11,322 nt of DNA from WVWW01 sp041568335 (lineage in GTDB: Bacteria; Acidobacteriota; Polarisedimenticolia; Polarisedimenticolales; Polarisedimenticolaceae). Of this stretch, positions 7,471 through 11,322 are shown one piece after another (within the stretch, counting starts at the first letter, position 1; the number at the start of each line of letters is the position of its first letter). A program made the translations under genes and the position numbers. The stretch is taken from positions 1 through 11,322 of the forward strand of contig JBFFZZ010000083.1 in the NCBI GenBank assembly GCA_041568335.1, given 5' to 3'. Below the pieces are notes generated by a model, which had not been told where the DNA came from, did not search any database, and saw nothing but the letters and a program-made list of their open reading frames with translations.

Positions 7471-8109
7471 ATGCTCCCGAGGATCGTTGGGACGGCCGTT
7501 TGTCTTGCCGTGTTGGCTTCACCGTCGCTTGCCCAGAGCGACGACCCGTTCCTGCGTTCGTTGGGCAGGGATCAACCGGTGGACCGACCGGGGCTGGCGC
7601 GCTTCATGGTTCGCACGACCGGGACGCTGGACGGCGCGCGCGAGGCGGTCGAGTACCTGCGATTGGTCGCCGAGGACGTCGTCCCGGGCGAGCAGTTCAA
7701 GGCCAAGGCGGCCGCCGAGATGCGCGCGCGATACGGCGCGTACCTCGCCGCGCTGGGTGATTTCCGGACCGCGTCGCGCGACCTGCTGCAGGATCCCGCA
7801 TCGAACCAACGCCTGTTCCGGGCGTTGCTGGCGGGCCAGCACGCTTGCTGGCGTCTCGAGAGCCACATCAACCTCGCCGAGTCCTACGGGGCCAGGGCCG
7901 GACAGGTCCGCGGCGTCCTGGAATCGGGATCGGTTTGCGCCAAGTTCGCGCATGTCACGTTCCAGCCCAAGATCGGCGGGCTGATCGACCGGGCGCTGAC
8001 CGAGGCCCGGGACGAACCGGCTTTGTCCCGCGAAAACCGTGCCCTCAAGGAAGAGCTCGCCGCGCTCGAGCAACTGCTCGAAGACCTGCGGGCGATCGAC
8101 GCGGAGTAG
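7471..8109 (+). CDS. Exported helical protein of unknown function
   Basis: I do not recognise the family of this 212-residue product. Residues 1-21 are a signal peptide (MLPRIVGTAVCLAVLASPSLA) with an SLA cleavage site, so the protein is probably periplasmic. The mature protein begins with a short Pro- and Asp-rich stretch. It is then almost entirely helical in character, with Ala/Arg/Glu-rich segments at 50-110 and 112-150. Two cysteines, Cys126 (GQHACWRLE) and Cys156 (GSVCAKFA), could form a disulphide. Residues about 184-210 (ENRALKEELAALEQLLEDL) have strong heptad spacing of leucines and probably form a coiled coil, suggesting self-association or a partner. The ATG follows a consensus -10 box at leaderless spacing, so this gene probably has its own promoter, separate from the membrane unit that ends 27 bases upstream. 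Confidence 0.75.
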   Translation: MLPRIVGTAVCLAVLASPSLAQSDDPFLRSLGRDQPVDRPGLARFMVRTTGTLDGAREAVEYLRLVAEDVVPGEQFKAKAAAEMRARYGAYLAALGDFRTASRDLLQDPASNQRLFRALLAGQHACWRLESHINLAESYGARAGQVRGVLESGSVCAKFAHVTFQPKIGGLIDRALTEARDEPALSRENRALKEELAALEQLLEDLRAIDAE

Positions 8110-8115
8110 TCGGGT

Positions 8116-8132
8116 CCGTGCCGAAAGCACGG
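8116..8132 (+). terminator. Small hairpin between exported-protein and ABC-F genes
   Basis: CCGTGC (8116-8121) and GCACGG (8127-8132) pair perfectly around a CGAAA loop, 6 nt after the stop codon at 8109. Two more pairs, GG 8113-8114 with CC 8133-8134, can form across a bulged T. No T-tract follows. The position just after a gene and before an unlinked one suggests a weak terminator or 3'-end stabiliser. Confidence 0.3.
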
Positions 8133-8210
8133 CCAGGCGCTGGTGAACACGACGGTCACTCGCTAACGTAGGGGCTTTTGCGGCGCCGAGCACTCTCGTA
8201 AAAAGGCCAC

Positions 8211-9887
8211 ATGAGTGCTTCTGCACACTGCGGACGCTTCGGTACAGGACTTTTGATCACCATCACGGATTTGGAGAAGAGCCACGGCGCCCGTACGCTG
8301 TTCCGCGACGTGTCGCTGCAGCTGGTCGCCGAGGGTAAGTACGGCGTCGTCGGGGCCAACGGATCGGGGAAGTCCTCGCTGCTGCGCATCATCGCGGGTG
8401 AGGAGGAGCCCAGCAGCGGCAGCGTCACGATCCCGCGCAAGGCACGCGTCGGCGTTCTCGGTCAGGATCACTTCCGTTACGAGTCGACACCGATCATCGA
8501 CGTCGTGATGATGGGCGACCGGGAAATGTGGGACGTCATGCAGGAGCGCGAGCGACTGCTGGAGAACGCCGCGGAGTCGTTCGACGCGGATCGTTACGGC
8601 GAGCTCGAAGACTACATCCAGCAAAACGACGGGTATGCCTACGAGGCGCGGTGCGGGGAGATCCTCGAGGGACTCCAGATCCGTACCGAGCTGCACCGCG
8701 AGCCGCTGTCCGTGCTGTCGGGTGGATTCAAGCTGCGTGTCCTGCTCGGTCAGACGCTGGCCGGGAAGCCCGACCTGTTGTTGCTCGACGAGCCGACGAA
8801 CCACCTCGACATCCTGTCGATCCGCTGGCTCGAGAAGTTCATCGTCGACTTCAAGGGCTGCGCGATGGTCGTCTCGCACGATCACCGTTTCCTCAACAAC
8901 GTCTGCACGCACATCCTCGACGTCGATTACGAGCTCGTCACCCCTTACAAGGGCAACTACCGCGCCTTCGAGCGCGCCAAGAAACAGGACCGCGATCGCA
9001 AGGAAAGGGAGATCGACAAGCGCGAGAAGGAGATCGCCGATCACACCCGGTTCGTCCAGCGGTTCAAGGCCAAGCCGACCAAGGCGCGTCAGGCCAAGAG
9101 CAAGATCAAGCAGATCGAGCGGATCGTCATCGAGCGATTGCCGCAATCCTCGCGCCGCTACCCCAAGTTCAAGTTCAAGGCCTGTCGCCCGAGCGGCAAG
9201 ACCGTTGTCGAGCTGGACGGGATCCACAAGAGCTTCGACGACAACAAGGTGCTCCACGACGTGTCGCTCAGGATCCAGCGCGGCGACCGGCTGGCCGTGA
9301 TCGGCCCCAACGGGATCGGCAAATCGACGCTGCTCAAGGTGCTGATGGGCGAGCTGGAGGCGGACTCGGGGAGCGTCGAATGGGGCTACGAGACCCACCC
9401 CGGCTACTTCTCACAGGATCACGCCGAGCTGTCGAACCAGGGAAAGCACACGGTTCAGAGCTGGCTCTGGGAACACTGCCCCGGTGAGCTGATCGGTTTC
9501 GTCCGCGGGCACTTGGCCCAGGTCCTGTTCCAGAAGGACGAGGTCGAGAAAAAAATCGCCAACCTGTCGGGAGGCGAGAAGGCACGGCTGATCTTCGCCA
9601 AGCTCGCGGTGACCTACCCCAACGTGCTGGTCGTGGACGAGCCGACCAACCACCTCGACCTGGAGGGGATCGAGGCGCTGGCCAGGGGCCTCGAGAAATA
9701 CGACGGGAGCGTCCTCTTCGTCAGCCACGACCGCTGGTTCGTCTCGCGGCTGGCCACGCGGATCCTCGAGCTACGCAGCGACGGGATCGAGGACTTCGTC
9801 GGCACCTACGAGGAGTACCTGGCCGCCTGCGGCGACGATCACCTCGATGTGGACGCGGCGATCCTGAAGGCGCGCGGCAAGGACTAG
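8211..9887 (+). CDS. ABC-F family ATPase, YbiT type
   Basis: This 558-residue soluble protein has two ABC ATPase domains and no membrane segments, as in ABC-F proteins, which bind the ribosomal E site and modulate translation or relieve stalling. Domain 1 has Walker A GANGSGKS (48-55), signature LSGGF (169-173), Walker B with DEPTNHLD (193-200, catalytic Glu194) and His223. The charged linker (about 240-325, with RAFERAKKQDRDRKE) corresponds to the P-site interaction motif. Domain 2 has GPNGIGKST (365-373), LSGGEK (452-457), DEPTNHLD (476-483, Glu477) and His506. The VVMMGDREMWDVMQERERL segment (98-116) and the long insertion after it match the YbiT branch. Residues 1-14 (MSASAHCGRFGTGL) are not family-like. 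Homologues usually begin at the equivalent of LITITDLEKSHG, so TTG at 8253 is a possible alternative start. Weak AAGG precedes the ATG at 8211. Role in the window: housekeeping. Confidence 0.93.
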   Translation: MSASAHCGRFGTGLLITITDLEKSHGARTLFRDVSLQLVAEGKYGVVGANGSGKSSLLRIIAGEEEPSSGSVTIPRKARVGVLGQDHFRYESTPIIDVVMMGDREMWDVMQERERLLENAAESFDADRYGELEDYIQQNDGYAYEARCGEILEGLQIRTELHREPLSVLSGGFKLRVLLGQTLAGKPDLLLLDEPTNHLDILSIRWLEKFIVDFKGCAMVVSHDHRFLNNVCTHILDVDYELVTPYKGNYRAFERAKKQDRDRKEREIDKREKEIADHTRFVQRFKAKPTKARQAKSKIKQIERIVIERLPQSSRRYPKFKFKACRPSGKTVVELDGIHKSFDDNKVLHDVSLRIQRGDRLAVIGPNGIGKSTLLKVLMGELEADSGSVEWGYETHPGYFSQDHAELSNQGKHTVQSWLWEHCPGELIGFVRGHLAQVLFQKDEVEKKIANLSGGEKARLIFAKLAVTYPNVLVVDEPTNHLDLEGIEALARGLEKYDGSVLFVSHDRWFVSRLATRILELRSDGIEDFVGTYEEYLAACGDDHLDVDAAILKARGKD

Positions 9888-10642
9888 CAGCAGGAGCTCC
9901 GCCGGCCCCGGCTCGCCTCGACCGTGACCGCACCGAAGTCGATCCCCTGGAGGGTCTGCCATGCGCTCTCGTCGCGGTCGATCACGCGAACGTCGGCGAA
10001 TCCGGCCCGCTCGAACGCCTGCAGGAACCGATCCTCGCGATACGCTCCCGAGATGCACCCCGACCACAGGTCGGGGTCGTCCTTCATCGCCTGCGGTACG
10101 GTTCGATTGCTGACGATATCGGCGATCACCGCGCGACCGCCGTCCCGCAGAACACGGAAGATCCCGGCGAACAGTCGCTCGCGGTCCTCCTCGCGTACGA
10201 GGTTGAGCACGCAGTTGCTGATCACCACGTCGACCGAGCCGTCGGGAATCAGCGGTGACAGATCCTGGATCCGACCCTTGCGGAACTCCACGTTGTGGTA
10301 GCCGATGCGATCGCCGACGGTCCTGCGATGCTTCTCGGCGAGGCCCAGCATGTCGTCGTTCGTGTCGACGCCGATCACGCGACCTTCGGGACCGACGATC
10401 TGGCTGGCGATGAAGCAGATCTTCCCGCCACCGCTGCCGAGATCGAGGACCGTTTCGCCGCGCCGTAAGTGGCGCGACGGGTCCCCGCAGCCGTAGTCGC
10501 GCTCGAGGATCTCGTCGGGGATGACCTCGAGGTATCGGGGGTCGTAGTCGACCGGACAGCAGAGCTCCTTGTCGCAGGTCCCGGCGGCAGCGGAGTAGCG
10601 ATCCAGCACCGAGCGATCGACATCGTGAGGTTTAGCGGACAT
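9884..10642 (-). CDS. ArsM-like SAM-dependent methyltransferase
   Basis: The product is a 252-residue cytoplasmic class I methyltransferase. SAM motif I is VLDLGSGGG (65-73), followed by the acidic residue of GVDTNDDML (91-99). The subgroup resembles arsenite methyltransferase: YGCGDPSR (50-57), SNCVLNL (142-148) and SGCISGA (194-200) occur in that order, and CC at 28-29 precedes them. From memory of algal ArsM, Cys28/29, Cys52, Cys144 and Cys196 match the four conserved arsenic-handling cysteines in order and rough spacing. The tail ends RGRRSSCC, an extra cysteine pair. It may methylate arsenite or a methylarsenical, or a related thiol-bound substrate. The subgroup is known beside ArsS radical-SAM genes, so a role in arsenosugar synthesis is plausible but not shown. 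The ATG has GGGAGGA 7 nt upstream. The gene lies 15 nt behind the oxidoreductase gene. Its stop overlaps the ABC-F stop tail to tail (CTAG). Confidence 0.82.
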   Translation of the reverse strand: MSAKPHDVDRSVLDRYSAAAGTCDKELCCPVDYDPRYLEVIPDEILERDYGCGDPSRHLRRGETVLDLGSGGGKICFIASQIVGPEGRVIGVDTNDDMLGLAEKHRRTVGDRIGYHNVEFRKGRIQDLSPLIPDGSVDVVISNCVLNLVREEDRERLFAGIFRVLRDGGRAVIADIVSNRTVPQAMKDDPDLWSGCISGAYREDRFLQAFERAGFADVRVIDRDESAWQTLQGIDFGAVTVEASRGRRSSCC

Positions 10643-10649
10643 CCCAAGA

Positions 10650-10656
10650 TCCTCCC
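10650..10656 (-). promoter_or_regulatory. Strong Shine-Dalgarno of the methyltransferase
   Basis: GGGAGGA on the minus strand sits 7 nt before the ATG at 10642. It lies almost wholly within the 15-nt gap after the oxidoreductase stop, fixing the start and indicating independent initiation on a shared transcript. Confidence 0.75.
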
Positions 10657-10657
10657 G

Positions 10658-11322
10658 TCAAGCGACCCCGTTCCCGCGATACAGATCCAGCACGGGATCG
10701 GCTTCAATCAGGGTGAACACATCACGGATCTGTTCCAGTCCCAGACGGATCAAGAAGTTCACGTTTTTTCCGTAGCTCTTGGCGCCGAGGATGTAAAAAT
10801 CCGGCTCGGGATGGGTCAGCGCTTCGGCTCCCGCCGACGTCTGGGCGAGACAATCGGCCTCGCCGCCGGCCAGCAGCGTGGCCGCCAGCCTCATCGGTCC
10901 CATCGTCGCCCAGCACTCGTGCACCTGGAGCTCGGTGTAAAGGCTCCGATCGGGACGGTAACCGACGAGGGCAAGCACGGTGTCGACCTCGACGGTCTCG
11001 TCTCCGGTCGGGCCGCCCAGCGTGACGCGAAGCGGCCCCTCGGTCGGCGTCTCGATCCGTTCCACGACGGACGCCGGCCGGATCTCCACGCTCGGCTCGC
11101 CGCCCGCCGCAACGCGATTCCCCAGCCGGTTGAGCCGGTCCCGTTCCGGTAGCGGATCGTCCTCATGGACCGGAAAGGGCCGGATCCCAGCGTCACGGCG
11201 CACCCAGATCGTCGATGCGTCGTCCAGCCGGAGGAGCTGATCGAGGGCCGTCGCCGCCGAGTGGCCCGCCCCGACGAGCAACACGCGCTTGCCCTCGTAC
11301 CGTTCGCGATCGACACCGAGGA
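10658..11322 (-). CDS. FAD/NAD(P)-dependent oxidoreductase, 5'-truncated
   Basis: This is the C-terminal part of a flavoprotein oxidoreductase. The frame stays open to the window edge, with the residues LGVDRERYEGKR preceding the apparent GTG start at 11284. The real start is therefore beyond the window and about 221 codons are visible. A dinucleotide-binding Rossmann motif, VLLVGAGHSAATALDQLL, comes first. A strand-and-turn segment, DTVLALVGYRPDRSLYTEL, follows, typical of the second FAD-contact region of pyridine nucleotide-disulphide reductase-like proteins. Near the C terminus is FYILGAKSYGKNVNFLIRLG, which I recall from oxidoreductases found next to ArsM/ArsS-type genes. A redox-active CxxC is not visible in this part. 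Only 15 nt separate it from the methyltransferase gene, so the two form an operon. It could reduce an arsenical or thiol intermediate, but the substrate is inferred from context only. Confidence 0.8.
   Translation of the reverse strand, partial: LGVDRERYEGKRVLLVGAGHSAATALDQLLRLDDASTIWVRRDAGIRPFPVHEDDPLPERDRLNRLGNRVAAGGEPSVEIRPASVVERIETPTEGPLRVTLGGPTGDETVEVDTVLALVGYRPDRSLYTELQVHECWATMGPMRLAATLLAGGEADCLAQTSAGAEALTHPEPDFYILGAKSYGKNVNFLIRLGLEQIRDVFTLIEADPVLDLYRGNGVA

Noticed and set aside
8141..8169. TGGTGA - 17 nt - TAACGT as a promoter for the ABC-F gene
   Set aside because: Both elements match the consensus poorly, and such matches are expected by chance in 100 bp.
8163..9398. 411-codon minus-strand open frame antisense to the ABC-F gene
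   Set aside because: It covers both Walker motifs of a certain ABC-F gene. The translation is rich in Leu/Val/Asp/Gln with no recognisable family, so it is a shadow.

Overview
The window is GC-rich, gene-dense DNA with very short intergenic gaps, most likely from an uncultured Acidobacteriota or a related phylum. The main clue is the first gene. It has the VWFA-related layout that is expanded in Acidobacteriota: an N-terminal 'GLDAEDFELYENAQPQEI' segment, an intact MIDAS, and a C-terminal 'GYYPP...VRTRSGYY' end. High GC in every frame produces many long antisense shadow frames, which were discarded. No rRNA, tRNA, CRISPR array, IS element, phage gene or attachment site was seen.

Layout. (1) Positions 1-816 (+) hold the 3' part of the VWA-domain protein gene. 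(2) Positions 829-3689 (-) hold a two-gene unit, a DPP-IV-type S9 peptidase followed by a TIGR04283-type family 2 glycosyltransferase, joined by an ATGA stop/start overlap. (3) Positions 3761-7443 (+) hold a tightly packed four-gene unit: a glutathione S-transferase-like protein, a small membrane-anchored protein, an HTTM/vitamin-K-carboxylase-like integral membrane protein, and a large multi-pass GT-C-like membrane protein with an extracytoplasmic tail. (4) Positions 7471-8109 (+) hold an exported helical protein of unknown function with a consensus -10 box directly in front of its ATG. (5) Positions 8211-9887 (+) hold an ABC-F ATPase of the YbiT type. (6) Positions 9884-11322 (-) hold a SAM methyltransferase resembling arsenite methyltransferase (ArsM), preceded by a truncated FAD/NAD(P)-dependent oxidoreductase in the same operon.

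Functional themes. TIGR04283 glycosyltransferases, ArsM-type methyltransferases and this kind of oxidoreductase are, from family knowledge, associated with the arsenosugar-biosynthesis (ArsS radical-SAM) neighbourhood. Their presence in one 11 kb window suggests a dispersed arsenosugar locus whose radical-SAM gene, if present, lies outside the window. The second theme is the 3761-7443 membrane unit, whose members overlap or nearly abut and whose joint function I do not know.

Selected gene starts (3689 and 10642) have clear Shine-Dalgarno sequences. Two first-of-unit genes (3761 and 7471) have none and instead have a -10-like hexamer just upstream, suggesting leaderless or near-leaderless transcripts.
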